DNA from: an uncultured Acetatifactor sp.
GTDB lineage: Bacteria; Bacillota; Clostridia; Lachnospirales; Lachnospiraceae
Reading direction: 5' to 3'
Length of the DNA: 64,000 bases
Assembly (NCBI GenBank): GCA_910584375.1
Contig: CAJUAH010000011.1
Coordinates: 1-64,000 of the forward strand
Below are positions 1 to 8,362 of the stretch, piece after piece. The notes beneath the pieces were generated by a model. It was not told the DNA's origin, did not search any database, and saw only the letters and a list, made by a program, of their open reading frames with translations. The position numbers were made by a program, and so were the translations under genes. The stretch's first letter is position 1. The number at the start of each line of letters is the position of its first letter.

Positions 1-15
1 TGTAACAAAGAGAAT

Positions 16-63
16 CCCGTATTTATGCGGGTTCTGGCGTTTCGCAAACGCCTATGGTATATT
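16..63 (+). promoter_or_regulatory. Leader with two inverted repeats and a -10-like box
   Basis: Two inverted repeats precede the first gene: CCCG/CGGG at 16-31 and GGCGTTT/AAACGCC with a 3-nt loop at 36-52. A TATATT box follows at 58-63. No convincing -35 box is visible, so this may be an operator or the end of an upstream transcription unit. Confidence 0.3.
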
Positions 64-88
64 GGGGGAGAAAGGAGTGTGACGGTCT

Positions 89-910
89 ATGACATTGGGA
101 GAAAAGTTACAGAAAGGCAGAAAAGAGGCCGGCTTATCCCAGGAGGAACTGGCGGAGCAGTTGGGAGTGTCAAGGCAGGCAGTCAGCAGATGGGAAAATG
201 ACAACGGCTATCCGGAGATGGAGAAAATGATACGGCTGAGCCAGATATACCGTGTAAGTCTTGACTATCTGGCGGGAAACGCGCAGGGGCAATCTACGGA
301 GGCTATGGCGGGAAACGGGGAGAAACAATCCACGGAGGCTATGGCGGGAAACGGGGAGGGGCAATTCACGGAGGCTATGGCACAAAACGGATGGTATGTG
401 AGCGCTGAGCTGGCCCAAAATTTTCTGGCATACCAAAAGTCTAAATATGCAAAAGCGGGGATATGTTTTCTTTTAGCGGGTATCTCTTCCGTATTTTCAT
501 ATATGGGCATATACAGTAAAGCCGCCTATGCGGCGAGTACGCTTGTTGGCATTGCCGCCGTCATTCTGGGGATCAGTATTGTGGTATCGGATAATCCCTA
601 TAAAAAGATATGGACAGAGCTGCTGAACTTTGATGAAAAGGTATTGAAACAACTGCGGGTCGAGTTCGCTGAAAATAAGAAAAGATACAAAGGGATGCTG
701 TTAGGAGGCGCTTTTGTGCTGCTGGCGGGATTACTGTTTTGGCCTGAGCTGTACTATATTTTCCCGGAAGACTTGAGACATATATGGTATGCGGCAGGGG
801 ACGCGGTTTGGGGGATCGGCGGATATTTCGCAGTTTACGCGTGGGGAGTCCGGCGCGCTTACCGGGTGCTGACTGTGAATGAGGAGTATCGGAGGAAAAA
901 GAAGAAATGA
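89..910 (+). CDS. XRE-family HTH regulator with C-terminal membrane domain
   Basis: A 273-residue protein. Residues 1-62 form a Cro/CI-type helix-turn-helix (the segment QEELAEQLGVSRQAVSRWE is typical) that should bind operator DNA. A hydrophilic linker follows, with three near-identical 12-residue repeats (core STEAMAGNGE, about residues 68-102) encoded by a 36-bp in-frame tandem repeat. The C-terminal half has about four hydrophobic segments near residues 124-165 and 205-250, so the regulator is probably membrane-anchored. It overlaps the next lipoprotein gene by 4 bp (ATGA), which implies translational coupling and perhaps a shared envelope-sensing role. The family is clear; the signal sensed is unknown. 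Confidence 0.85.
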   Translation: MTLGEKLQKGRKEAGLSQEELAEQLGVSRQAVSRWENDNGYPEMEKMIRLSQIYRVSLDYLAGNAQGQSTEAMAGNGEKQSTEAMAGNGEGQFTEAMAQNGWYVSAELAQNFLAYQKSKYAKAGICFLLAGISSVFSYMGIYSKAAYAASTLVGIAAVILGISIVVSDNPYKKIWTELLNFDEKVLKQLRVEFAENKKRYKGMLLGGAFVLLAGLLFWPELYYIFPEDLRHIWYAAGDAVWGIGGYFAVYAWGVRRAYRVLTVNEEYRRKKKK

Positions 911-1350
911 TGAGAAAAGCTTTCCCTTTTATTATATTGATTGTGATGTGTTTATTGGCGGGATGTGGAGATGAGCCAGAAAAGCTGTGCCTGATTGTAA
1001 TACAGAGCGCGGACGGCACAGGTTATGCTACCTTGGAGCGACAGACGCAGGAGGATGTCGCGCGTCTGTTGGACGAGGAGAACTGGGTTGAATGCGCGGC
1101 CGTCGCCGAATCTTTGTCCCCCAAATATATACTGTATCTGTATCAGGAGAAGACGCACACTTTGCTGGGGGCGAAAGATACTTATGAAAAAACCATGGAA
1201 TATACGGTATATGAGGGATCGGATATTGTCAAGGCAACCGTATGTGGGGATATAATGAAAGGCGAATTTATCGCAGAGGAGGATTTGACGGTGTATTACA
1301 GGGGGACGGAGGAGTTTTTTTCTTCTGTAAACAGTGCGGTGGAACCGTAA
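907..1350 (+). CDS. Small lipoprotein of unknown function
   Basis: A 147-residue protein with a type II signal peptide (hydrophobic FIILIVMCLLAGC, lipobox LLAGC with the lipidated Cys near residue 20), so it should be anchored on the outer face of the membrane. The mature part is short and mixed alpha/beta in character, and I recognise no domain. The start ATG overlaps the stop of the upstream membrane-bound XRE regulator, and a GGAGG at 891-895 serves as ribosome site. Coupling suggests the lipoprotein works with, or is sensed by, that regulator; this is inference. Confidence 0.75.
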   Translation: MMRKAFPFIILIVMCLLAGCGDEPEKLCLIVIQSADGTGYATLERQTQEDVARLLDEENWVECAAVAESLSPKYILYLYQEKTHTLLGAKDTYEKTMEYTVYEGSDIVKATVCGDIMKGEFIAEEDLTVYYRGTEEFFSSVNSAVEP

Positions 1351-1408
1351 ATATCTCTTCATTATACTGACCGGGTCGGTGTTTTCTGACCGCCTGAGAA
1401 TCTTGCTG

Positions 1409-1491
1409 TTTTCACCCTCGAGGGTTTGTGGTACAATGAATAAAATGCGTTGCATTTAACTCTATTGAATAGAGTGTGCGATAAAGCGCAC
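1409..1491 (+). promoter_or_regulatory. Promoter with palindromic spacer and two leader hairpins
   Basis: TTTTCA (1409-1414) and TACAAT (1432-1437) are 17 bp apart. The spacer holds the perfect palindrome ACCCTCGAGGGT at 1414-1425, a plausible operator. Downstream are two tight inverted repeats: ACTCTATT-G-AATAGAGT (1459-1475) and GTGCG/CGCAC (1476-1491). They lie in the leader of the WYL regulator, so autoregulation is likely but unproven. Confidence 0.45.
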
Positions 1492-1551
1492 GGGATCAAG
1501 GGGCATTTCTTTCGTTTATCAGAGATCAGACAAGAGTGGAGCTTTACCTAT

Positions 1552-2466
1552 ATGAAAATCGAACGTCTCTATGCGATAACTGTATATCTGCTGAATCACG
1601 GCAGAACCTCGGCGGCGGAACTGGCCAGGCATTTTGAGGTGTCGCTGCGTACTGTGCAGCGGGACATGGATTCGCTGTGCCTGGCGGGGATCCCCATTGT
1701 CGCCGTCAACGGGGCGGCAGGAGGATATGAGATTTCGGAGCGCTTTGTCATGGACAGAGGGTTTGCCACCTCCGACGATTATTCCTATATACTGACGGCT
1801 TTGCAGGGGCTGGCGTCGGCCACCGAGGACCAAAAAGTAAAAAATATATTGGAAAAGGTTTCTTATGCGTCCGATCCCGGTGAAAACGGTATGATCCTGG
1901 ATCTTTCCACGCTGCGAGAGGTAGACAGGGAGCTGCTGCGGACTTTGCAGACTGCCGCGTTGGAAAAACGTACCGTGGAATTTACCTATACCAACAACAA
2001 TCTGGAGACCCGCACTCACACCGTGGAGCCAGTGGCTGTTCTGTACAGGTGGTACGCCTGGTATCTGCTGGCTTATTCCCGGTTCAAACAGGATTACCGG
2101 ACTTATAAGCTGGTGCGGATGAGCGGGCTGCGGGTTACGGATCAGCCCTTTGAGCGGGAGCATAAGCCTGCCGCTGATATTCTGCGGGAGACAGACGGCA
2201 GTGATTCGCGCCAGTATACGGAGATCGTTATTAGATGTAAGGAGTCGGCAAAGGCGAGGGTCAGGGAGTATCTCAAGGGGTATGTCACCCAGGAATTTCC
2301 CGACGGCAGCGCGCTGATGAAAGCCACGGTGGTGGAAAACGAGCAGTTCTGGCTGGGAACGCTGCTGTCCCTGGGGGATGCGGTGGAGGTGACCGCCCCG
2401 GAAGCGGTGCGTGAGAGACTGCTTACATCCGCCGAAAAAATAGTTTCCCTGTACGGAAAAGTATGA
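1552..2466 (+). CDS. HTH-WYL transcriptional regulator (YafY/PaaX-like helix-turn-helix type)
   Basis: About 304 residues from the ATG at 1552, preferred because the upstream in-frame stretch is not protein-like and the family normally starts with MKxxRL. Residues 1-55 are a DeoR/HTH_11-type winged helix (SAAELARHFEVSLRTVQRDMDSL). The middle and C-terminal part is a WYL domain (RWYAWYLLAYSRFKQDYRTYKLVRM, roughly residues 155-185) followed by the WCX-like extension. WYL domains sense nucleotide or nucleic-acid ligands in several characterised regulators. The gene stands alone behind a promoter with a palindromic spacer. Its targets are unknown. Confidence 0.85.
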   Translation: MKIERLYAITVYLLNHGRTSAAELARHFEVSLRTVQRDMDSLCLAGIPIVAVNGAAGGYEISERFVMDRGFATSDDYSYILTALQGLASATEDQKVKNILEKVSYASDPGENGMILDLSTLREVDRELLRTLQTAALEKRTVEFTYTNNNLETRTHTVEPVAVLYRWYAWYLLAYSRFKQDYRTYKLVRMSGLRVTDQPFEREHKPAADILRETDGSDSRQYTEIVIRCKESAKARVREYLKGYVTQEFPDGSALMKATVVENEQFWLGTLLSLGDAVEVTAPEAVRERLLTSAEKIVSLYGKV

Positions 2467-2621
2467 CATGCTGTTGTCGTATATACTGTGCTATACTGTA
2501 GAAAACTGTTTGAGGAACATGCGAATGATCCGGGCAGATTTAATTAAATAACCGTAAACGGCAGTGCCGGAAAAAAGGGCTGGCAGGGCGGTTTGCGGAA
2601 TAAAAATCAGGAGGTATCAAC

Positions 2622-3221
2622 ATGGTAAGTCCATACGACAAATGTCCCATTCTGGAAAATGAAAACTACAGGCTGCGGTTGGTGGAGGCCGAGGACGCCC
2701 CCGATCTGCTGCGGGTGTATGCCGATGAAAAAGCAGTGCCTTTTTTCAACGGAGACAACTGTAACGGAGACGATTTTCACTACACGACGCTGGAGCGCAT
2801 GCAGAGCGCTGTTGAATTTTGGTTATGGGCCTATAAGGACAGAGGTTTTGTGCGCTGGGCCATTGTGGACAGGCATGTGGGGCAGGCCATAGGCACCATC
2901 GAGCTTTTCAACCGCAGAGCGCCGGAGGGAGAAAAGCCCCGGGACTATTTTAACGAGTGCGGCCTGCTGCGGTTGGATCTGAGGAGCGATTACGAGGAGA
3001 CGGAAAAGATAGGGGAGATTCTTTCCCTGATCGTGTCTCCCGCATATGAACTTTTTGGCTGTCAGATGATCGCCACAAAGATTCCGCCCGCCGCCGCTGG
3101 GCGGAGAGAGGCGGCGGAGCAGATGGGCTTTAGGCTCTCGGAGGAAAAGCTTATCGGCGGCGATGACAATAAGGTTTACGGGGACTACTATGTTTTATTG
3201 AAAGAAGAGTCTTCGTGTTAG
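2622..3221 (+). CDS. GNAT-family N-acetyltransferase
   Basis: A 199-residue protein with an ideal AGGAGG ribosome site 7 nt before the ATG. It begins with the RimJ/RimL-type pattern (NYRLRLVEAEDAPDLLRVYAD) and contains the central beta-strand segment with a variant acyl-CoA-binding region around residues 100-150. It should transfer an acyl group from acyl-CoA to a small molecule or protein N-terminus, but the substrate cannot be read from the sequence. The characteristic Q/RxxGxG/A loop is not crisp, so the family call rests on overall pattern. Confidence 0.65.
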   Translation: MVSPYDKCPILENENYRLRLVEAEDAPDLLRVYADEKAVPFFNGDNCNGDDFHYTTLERMQSAVEFWLWAYKDRGFVRWAIVDRHVGQAIGTIELFNRRAPEGEKPRDYFNECGLLRLDLRSDYEETEKIGEILSLIVSPAYELFGCQMIATKIPPAAAGRREAAEQMGFRLSEEKLIGGDDNKVYGDYYVLLKEESSC

Positions 3222-3429
3222 AAAATGAGATATTCCCTGAACCGCGCGGCAGGGGCGTGGGAGAACTGCGTCCTGCGCCAGCGGCTATGCCATGACCGAG
3301 GCATTCCCTGTGCCGTGCGGCACAGCCGTGGGATAGCTGATACGCGCGGCACAGGTCAGACGTTCCGGTGGGCGTGCTATACGGCGGATTGGCGGCGGGA
3401 AAATATCGGGAAAATATAAGGAGAGCGCG
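3222..3429. other. Intergenic stretch with one tight inverted repeat
   Basis: No supported gene. CTGTGCCG-tg-CGGCACAG at 3308-3325 is a perfect 8-bp-arm hairpin; a second partial copy of the GCGGCACAG arm follows near 3345. An AAGGAG at the right end serves the next gene. Confidence 0.4.
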
Positions 3430-4599
3430 ATGTGTGAGATACATATGACCAAGGCGGAGGCCCGGCGGTTTATCCTGTATAAGCAAGGGCTTTTGGGAGA
3501 ACACAGATTCCGGGGAAAGGACGGGGTATTGGCTTTTGTGCGCCAGGCAGGGTGCGTGCAGTTTGATCCCATCGACGTGTGCGGGAAAAGCCCGGAGATC
3601 ACCTTGCAGGCCAGGGTAGCGGGATTTACCAAAACCATGCTCTATGAGCTGCTATATGAAGACCGAAAGCTGGTGGACTATTTTGATAAAAATCTTGCGA
3701 TCTTGCCGGTGGAGGACTGGAAGTATTTTGGGCGGGAGCGGGAAAATCACCGTAGCTGGGAGAAAAGCCATCAGGAGATCCGTCTGGTTCACGACCGGAT
3801 CGTTGCTGAGATTGCCGAGCGAGGGCCTCTGTGTTCCGCGGACCTGGATATCCCCGACAAAGTGGACTGGTACTGGAGCGAGACCAAGCTCTCCCGGGCG
3901 GCGCTGGAGCATATGTATTTTTGCGGGGAGCTGGCGGTCCATCACAAGCGGGGGAACATGAAATATTACGACTTGATCCGCAACTGTATCCCGAAAGAGA
4001 TCGTGGACGCGCCGGAGCCCTGGCCCGAGGATGCGGCGTATCTGGAATGGCGCGTGCTGCGCCGGATCGGCGCGGTGGGGCTGCTGTGGAACCGGGCCTC
4101 CGACGCGTGGCTGGGCATACCGTCGCAGTACAATTCCTTTAAGGCGAAAGAGCGGAGTGAGGTATTTGCGGGGCTTTTGGACAAGGGGCTGATTCTGCCG
4201 GTGAAAGTGGAGGGGATCGACCACACGCTGTACTGCCGGGCCGAGGACGGAGAGATCGCCGAAATCATCCGGGAGAATGCCTTTAAAAAACAGCGCTGTG
4301 AGTTTATCGCGCCGCTGGACAGTATGATGTGGGATCGCAATCTGATTAAAGTGATCTTCGGCTTTGACTACAAGTGGGAAATCTATACGCCGCAATCCCA
4401 GCGCAAGTACGGCTACTATGTGCTGCCGATCCTGTTTGGCGATGGGCTGGTGGGGCGGATCGAGATGACATATGACAGGAAGAGCAGACAGTTGAATGTT
4501 CTGCATATCTGGTATGAGCCGGGGGTGCGGGTGACGAAAAAGCTGGAGAGCGGCATAAAGTCCGCGCTGAAACGTTTTGAAATATTTAACGGGAGCTGA
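3430..4599 (+). CDS. YcaQ/AlkX-like winged-helix DNA glycosylase
   Basis: A 389-residue protein of the HTH_42/YcaQ family, which unhooks DNA interstrand crosslinks or removes bulky alkyl adducts. The QxD-type catalytic motif described for the AlkX branch is visible as Q44-F45-D46 in the segment CVQFDP, just after the first helical region. The rest matches the tandem winged-helix layout (RAALEHMYFCGELAVHHKRG near residues 155-175; the basic SPLDSMMWDR-like segment IAPLDSMMWDRN near 295). An AAGGAG site precedes the ATG. The product should be cytoplasmic and monomeric. Neighbours give no clue to a specific damage source. Confidence 0.85.
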   Translation: MCEIHMTKAEARRFILYKQGLLGEHRFRGKDGVLAFVRQAGCVQFDPIDVCGKSPEITLQARVAGFTKTMLYELLYEDRKLVDYFDKNLAILPVEDWKYFGRERENHRSWEKSHQEIRLVHDRIVAEIAERGPLCSADLDIPDKVDWYWSETKLSRAALEHMYFCGELAVHHKRGNMKYYDLIRNCIPKEIVDAPEPWPEDAAYLEWRVLRRIGAVGLLWNRASDAWLGIPSQYNSFKAKERSEVFAGLLDKGLILPVKVEGIDHTLYCRAEDGEIAEIIRENAFKKQRCEFIAPLDSMMWDRNLIKVIFGFDYKWEIYTPQSQRKYGYYVLPILFGDGLVGRIEMTYDRKSRQLNVLHIWYEPGVRVTKKLESGIKSALKRFEIFNGS

Positions 4600-4609
4600 T
4601 TTTTTGTTA

Positions 4610-4640
4610 TTGACTCTGTCGTTGGGGAACAGTATATACT
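4610..4640 (+). promoter_or_regulatory. MerR-type promoter with 19-bp spacer
   Basis: TTGACT (4610-4615) and TATACT (4635-4640) are 19 bp apart, the over-long spacing typical of MerR-controlled promoters. The spacer carries an imperfect dyad with CTGT and ACAG ends. A TATATA at 17 bp (4633-4638) is an alternative -10, so the 19-bp reading is not forced. Confidence 0.45.
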
Positions 4641-4776
4641 GAGCATATCCTAATAAACAGCGTATCTCCGTACAGAGCACTGACGGATAACAGGACGCCT
4701 TAAGGGCCTGATAGCCATCAACGATTCTGTGTGCCGGCAGGGGATATGCATTATTTTCAAGATGGAGGACAATAAC

Positions 4777-5742
4777 ATGGATGGATTAATCAAGATCAGA
4801 GACATGACAAACAGGTACGATCTGTCAGCCCGCACGCTCCGGTATTATGAGGACATGGGGCTGATACAAAGCATTCGCAGAGAGGATTACGCCTACAGGC
4901 TGTATGACCAGGAGAATGTAAAGCGGCTGGAGCAGATTTTGATTCTGCGGAAACTCAATATCAGCATTAAAGATATTCAGCGCATATTTAGTACTTCCGG
5001 CTCCGAGACCGTCCTGGAAGTGCTGGGCAAAAAGGTGGACGATATCGACGGGGAGATTTCTCTTTTGCATGAACTGAAAAATATCGTGCTGGAATTTATC
5101 CGGCAGATCGAGCAGGCCGATTTTGGCAGAGAGTCGGACGTAAAGCTCCTATATGAAAAGGCCAGGGAGATCAAGGCGCAGATCGTGAACGTAGATTACA
5201 ACGGCAATCCGTCAACGGTGAACCGTCTGTTGGAGGTCACGGAGCAATTGGACAGCAAGATACCGGATGTTATGATCGTCAGGATCCCCGGATTCAGAGC
5301 GGTAACCTCCGGTCGGGGTTCGTTTGAGGAGCTTTTTGGAGGAGATTTCGAACCCTGGCAGGAGGCGCATAATTATCTGTTCCAGCCCGTTATCTTTGAC
5401 GCCGCCGATTTTCTGTGTGAAAAAGACGGTATAGTACAGTGGATATGGGCGCTCAAAGAGGATGTGACAGAAACAGACGTCTCGCCCTATGATATTGTCG
5501 AATTTCCCGGCGGCCTGTACGCGGTCGCGGTCAGTGTGGACGGCGACGGTGAAAGTAATGACAGAGTGAGAAAAAAGATGGAGAGATGGCTTGAGGGAAC
5601 CAATTTTGTCATGGATAAGGATCGGGAGCTGATGGGACATATGATTTATGTGGATGATGAGATCAAAGAGGGTCTGGGATATCACCAAATGAATCTGTAC
5701 GCGCCCATTAGGCTGAAACATTCGTCCAAAGAGGGCGCATGA
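4777..5742 (+). CDS. MerR-family regulator with GyrI-like effector domain
   Basis: About 321 residues. The ATG at 4777 is preferred because GGAGG lies 9 nt upstream (4763-4767). Residues 5-75 are a MerR winged helix (RDMTNRYDLSARTLRYYEDMGLI), followed by a coiled-coil dimerisation helix (to about residue 145). The C-terminal half (from about residue 165) resembles the AraC/GyrI effector-binding fold that binds small hydrophobic ligands in BmrR-type regulators. A promoter with a 19-bp spacer about 140 bp upstream fits autoregulation by DNA untwisting. No transporter gene is adjacent, so the regulon is unclear. Confidence 0.85.
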   Translation: MDGLIKIRDMTNRYDLSARTLRYYEDMGLIQSIRREDYAYRLYDQENVKRLEQILILRKLNISIKDIQRIFSTSGSETVLEVLGKKVDDIDGEISLLHELKNIVLEFIRQIEQADFGRESDVKLLYEKAREIKAQIVNVDYNGNPSTVNRLLEVTEQLDSKIPDVMIVRIPGFRAVTSGRGSFEELFGGDFEPWQEAHNYLFQPVIFDAADFLCEKDGIVQWIWALKEDVTETDVSPYDIVEFPGGLYAVAVSVDGDGESNDRVRKKMERWLEGTNFVMDKDRELMGHMIYVDDEIKEGLGYHQMNLYAPIRLKHSSKEGA

Positions 5743-5779
5743 ATCCCCCGGCCAGCTCCGGCAGATGGGGAGAATGAAA

Positions 5780-6280
5780 GTGGCGAAAGAACAGAAGATC
5801 GAAGACTACGTTATCAGAGAACTGTCTCCCGGTGACCGGGACAGGGCGCTGGAACTTGTCAAATATTGCAGAGATAACGGTCTGGAATTTGTAAAAGACA
5901 ACGGTCCCTGCTGGAAGGGCAAAATATATTATTGGGTGACGTATCGGACGGAATGCGTTTGTTTTATCGCGATCAATGACCCGGATGAGCCGGAAAACAG
6001 ATGGACGGTCTGGTCGGACGATATGGACGGGAAGTATCTGGCGGAGCATCCGGTTTCAGACCAGATCCGGGAGATTGCCTGGAGATGTGTTGACAAGTGC
6101 GGAAACTGCGGTTCCTGTGGAGGCGGCAGGAGAAAAACCGTATTTGGCAGGGAGTTTGACAGGGTCTGCGGGTGTACTTTCAGGATCGACAATCCCGGGG
6201 AAAAGGAGATGGCGTTTATAAAAAAGATGGTGGAGATCAGAATAGGAGAGATCGAAAAAGCGTCTTGCCATATGAGCTGA
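5780..6280 (+). CDS. Conserved Cys-rich protein of unknown function
   Basis: About 166 residues. The GTG at 5780 is favoured because GGGGAG (5767-5772) is 7 nt upstream; ATGs at 5765 and 5774 are in frame but badly spaced. The striking feature is the cluster CGNCGSCGGG near residue 115, with further Cys at a CGC about 25 residues on, suggesting a metal or Fe-S site. The N-terminal half is rich in aromatic residues (WKGKIYYWVTYRTECVCF). I recognise it only as a recurring uncharacterised clostridial type. It closely follows the MerR gene and may be its target. Confidence 0.7.
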   Translation: MAKEQKIEDYVIRELSPGDRDRALELVKYCRDNGLEFVKDNGPCWKGKIYYWVTYRTECVCFIAINDPDEPENRWTVWSDDMDGKYLAEHPVSDQIREIAWRCVDKCGNCGSCGGGRRKTVFGREFDRVCGCTFRIDNPGEKEMAFIKKMVEIRIGEIEKASCHMS

Positions 6281-6295
6281 AGAGCAATATAATAT

Positions 6296-6336
6296 GCAGA
6301 GCGGAGGATACAGAAACGTTGTATTCCCCGCTCTGC
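6296..6336 (+). terminator. Strong hairpin after the Cys-rich gene
   Basis: GCAGAGCGG pairs with CCGCTCTGC around a second helix (ATACA/TGTAT). There is no U-run after it, so it may be a processing or stability hairpin rather than a classical terminator. Confidence 0.4.
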
Positions 6337-6451
6337 TCCATATGCAATATAATATCACGGACAGATATGTCAAAATGCAGGCAGCGCCTGTGTCGCCTAT
6401 TGAAAAGAAAAGCTAAAGGGTAGATTTACACATACTGATTGGAGCATAACT

Positions 6452-7273
6452 ATGGAAAAAATACTGATTGTAGAGGACGACGCGTCCAACAGCCAGATGC
6501 TGAAAGATTATCTGGAGAATCACGGATACGCCTGTACCCAGGCTTATTCCGGCAGCGAGGGAAAGCTGCTGTTTTCCCTGGAAGAGTACGACCTGGTGCT
6601 GCTGGATCTGATGCTGCCCGGTATACCGGGGGAGGAGCTGGTGGGGCAGTTCTCGGAGAAGACGCCGGTGATCGTACTGTCCGCCAAGAGCGGAACCGAC
6701 AGCAAAGTGGAGGTACTGTCGGCGGGGGCGGAGGACTATCTGTGCAAGCCCTTTGATCTGCCGGAACTGCTGGTGCGAATACAGATCAGGCTGCGCCGGA
6801 GCAGGGACAAGGGCGGCGCAGCGTCCGGCGTGGCCTCCGGGGATAAGGGGACTGCTGCGTCCTGCATAGCCTCCGGCGCAGGCACTGCTGGGTTTGGCAC
6901 GGCCTCCAGCGCAAGTGGCGGAGACCGGGAGGCACGGGATGGGGACTTACGTGGAGGGAGCGGAGATTTTGGCCCGGGAAAGACATACACCTACCGGGAC
7001 TGGACGCTGACGCCGGACACCCAGGAGATGACCGCCTGCGGCCAGGCGGTGGAGCTGACCCGGCACGAATTTCTGATCCTGGAGCTGCTGATCCGCAACC
7101 CCAGGAGGGTGTTCACCAAGCAGATGATCTACGAGTACGCCTGGGGGGAGCAATATCTGGCGGAGGACAAGACCCTCAACGTGCATATCAGCAATATCCG
7201 CTCCAAGCTGAAAAAAAGCGGGACGGACACCTATATCCAGACCGTGTGGGGAATGGGCTTTAAACTTTCTTAA
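6452..7273 (+). CDS. OmpR-family response regulator with long Gly/Ala/Ser linker
   Basis: A 273-residue protein. Residues 1-117 are a receiver domain: acidic pocket EDD near residue 8, phospho-acceptor in LVLLDLMLPG near residue 50, LSAKSG switch Thr/Ser, and conserved Lys in LCKPFD. Residues about 177-273 are a winged-helix DNA-binding domain (TRHEFLILELLIRNPRRVFTKQMI). Between them lies an unusually long low-complexity linker of about 55 residues rich in Gly, Ala and Ser, far longer than in typical OmpR proteins. GGAG is 7 nt upstream of the ATG. The ABC transporter and histidine kinase that follow make this the regulator of that transporter. Confidence 0.9.
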   Translation: MEKILIVEDDASNSQMLKDYLENHGYACTQAYSGSEGKLLFSLEEYDLVLLDLMLPGIPGEELVGQFSEKTPVIVLSAKSGTDSKVEVLSAGAEDYLCKPFDLPELLVRIQIRLRRSRDKGGAASGVASGDKGTAASCIASGAGTAGFGTASSASGGDREARDGDLRGGSGDFGPGKTYTYRDWTLTPDTQEMTACGQAVELTRHEFLILELLIRNPRRVFTKQMIYEYAWGEQYLAEDKTLNVHISNIRSKLKKSGTDTYIQTVWGMGFKLS

Positions 7274-7417
7274 ACTTTTCTGAACGTTTTTTGAAACCCT
7301 CCGTTTTATACTCTTTGGTATAGGGTTCCGGACGGATAAGCGGGAACCGGCAGGAAAGGACGGTCTGATCCCCCGCGTGGCGGGAGCGGCAGGACGTCTC
7401 CGGAAAGGAGCAGAAAA

Positions 7418-8362
7418 GTGAACGCAGAAAAGGAAAAAGCGGAAAAAAGAAAAGCGTTTGCCGTGGAGACCGTAGGGCTGACAAAGTGTTACGGCGATAA
7501 GGCGGCGGTAAGGGATCTGAATCTGAAAGTGGGAGAGGGGCAGATATACGGTTTTATAGGCAGGAACGGAGCCGGTAAGTCTACGACGCTGAAAATGCTC
7601 AGCGGGCTGGTCGCTCCCACATCGGGGGAGGCGTGGCTGTACGGAAAGCCTGTCAGCGATCCGGTGGTGCGCAGGCGTCTGGGTGTGCTGATCGAGTCGG
7701 CGGGCCTCTACCCCAACATGACGGCCAGGCAGAATGCGGTCATGAAGGCAAAATGTATGGGTCTGACCGATGAAAAGAGCGTGGATGAGGCGCTGGAGCT
7801 GGCAGGGCTTGCCGGTACCGGGAAAAAACAGGTCAGGCATTTTTCCATGGGGATGAAACAGCGGCTGGGCGTGGCGTTGGCGCTGCTGGGGAACCCGGAT
7901 CTGCTGATCCTGGACGAACCCATCAACGGCATGGATCCGGAGGGGATCAAGGAGCTGCGGCAGCTTATCCTGCGATTGCAGGAGGAGGGCAAGACCGTTC
8001 TGGTCAGCTCCCATATTTTGGGTGAACTGAGTAAGATAGCCACCAATTACGGCATCATCAAGGACGGGGAACTGATAGAGCAGATCACCCGGCAGGAGCT
8101 GGAGGAGAAGTGCCAGGATTATTTTCAGGTGGAGGTGGAGGATGCGCGCCGGGCGTTGCCGCTGATCCAGGAGTCGTTTTCCCAGGTACAGGCGGAGGTG
8201 TATGACAGTCGCACCATACGGATATACGGGCTTGCGGAAGGGGTGCTGGTCAACCAGAAACTGGCGGAGAATCGGGTGCCGGTGTATTCCTCGGGATTTC
8301 ACCACATGGATCTGGAGGAATATTTTCTGGAGTGTATGGAAGGAGGGAAAGAACATGCTTAA
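7418..8362 (+). CDS. ABC transporter ATPase (BcrA/lantibiotic-export type)
   Basis: A 314-residue ATPase that starts at a GTG with GGAAAGGAG about 8 nt upstream. Visible motifs are Walker A GRNGAGKST (about residues 47-55), the signature FSMGMKQRLG near 142-151, Walker B LLILDEPINGMD near 163-174, and the H-loop SSHIL. The C-terminal extension of about 95 residues is normal for bacitracin/lantibiotic-resistance exporters. It should energise the permease encoded immediately downstream, whose start overlaps this stop by 8 bp. The substrate may be an antimicrobial peptide, but that is inferred from family and from the flanking two-component genes. Confidence 0.9.
   Translation: MNAEKEKAEKRKAFAVETVGLTKCYGDKAAVRDLNLKVGEGQIYGFIGRNGAGKSTTLKMLSGLVAPTSGEAWLYGKPVSDPVVRRRLGVLIESAGLYPNMTARQNAVMKAKCMGLTDEKSVDEALELAGLAGTGKKQVRHFSMGMKQRLGVALALLGNPDLLILDEPINGMDPEGIKELRQLILRLQEEGKTVLVSSHILGELSKIATNYGIIKDGELIEQITRQELEEKCQDYFQVEVEDARRALPLIQESFSQVQAEVYDSRTIRIYGLAEGVLVNQKLAENRVPVYSSGFHHMDLEEYFLECMEGGKEHA

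Noticed and set aside
3225..3419. 64-residue frame after the acetyltransferase gene
   Set aside because: Arg/Trp-rich translation of GC-rich DNA with no ribosome site and a perfect hairpin inside.
8202..8354. Earlier start for the ABC permease
   Set aside because: It would lie within the ATPase gene in another frame; the ATG at 8355 has AGGAGGG and a family-like N-terminus.
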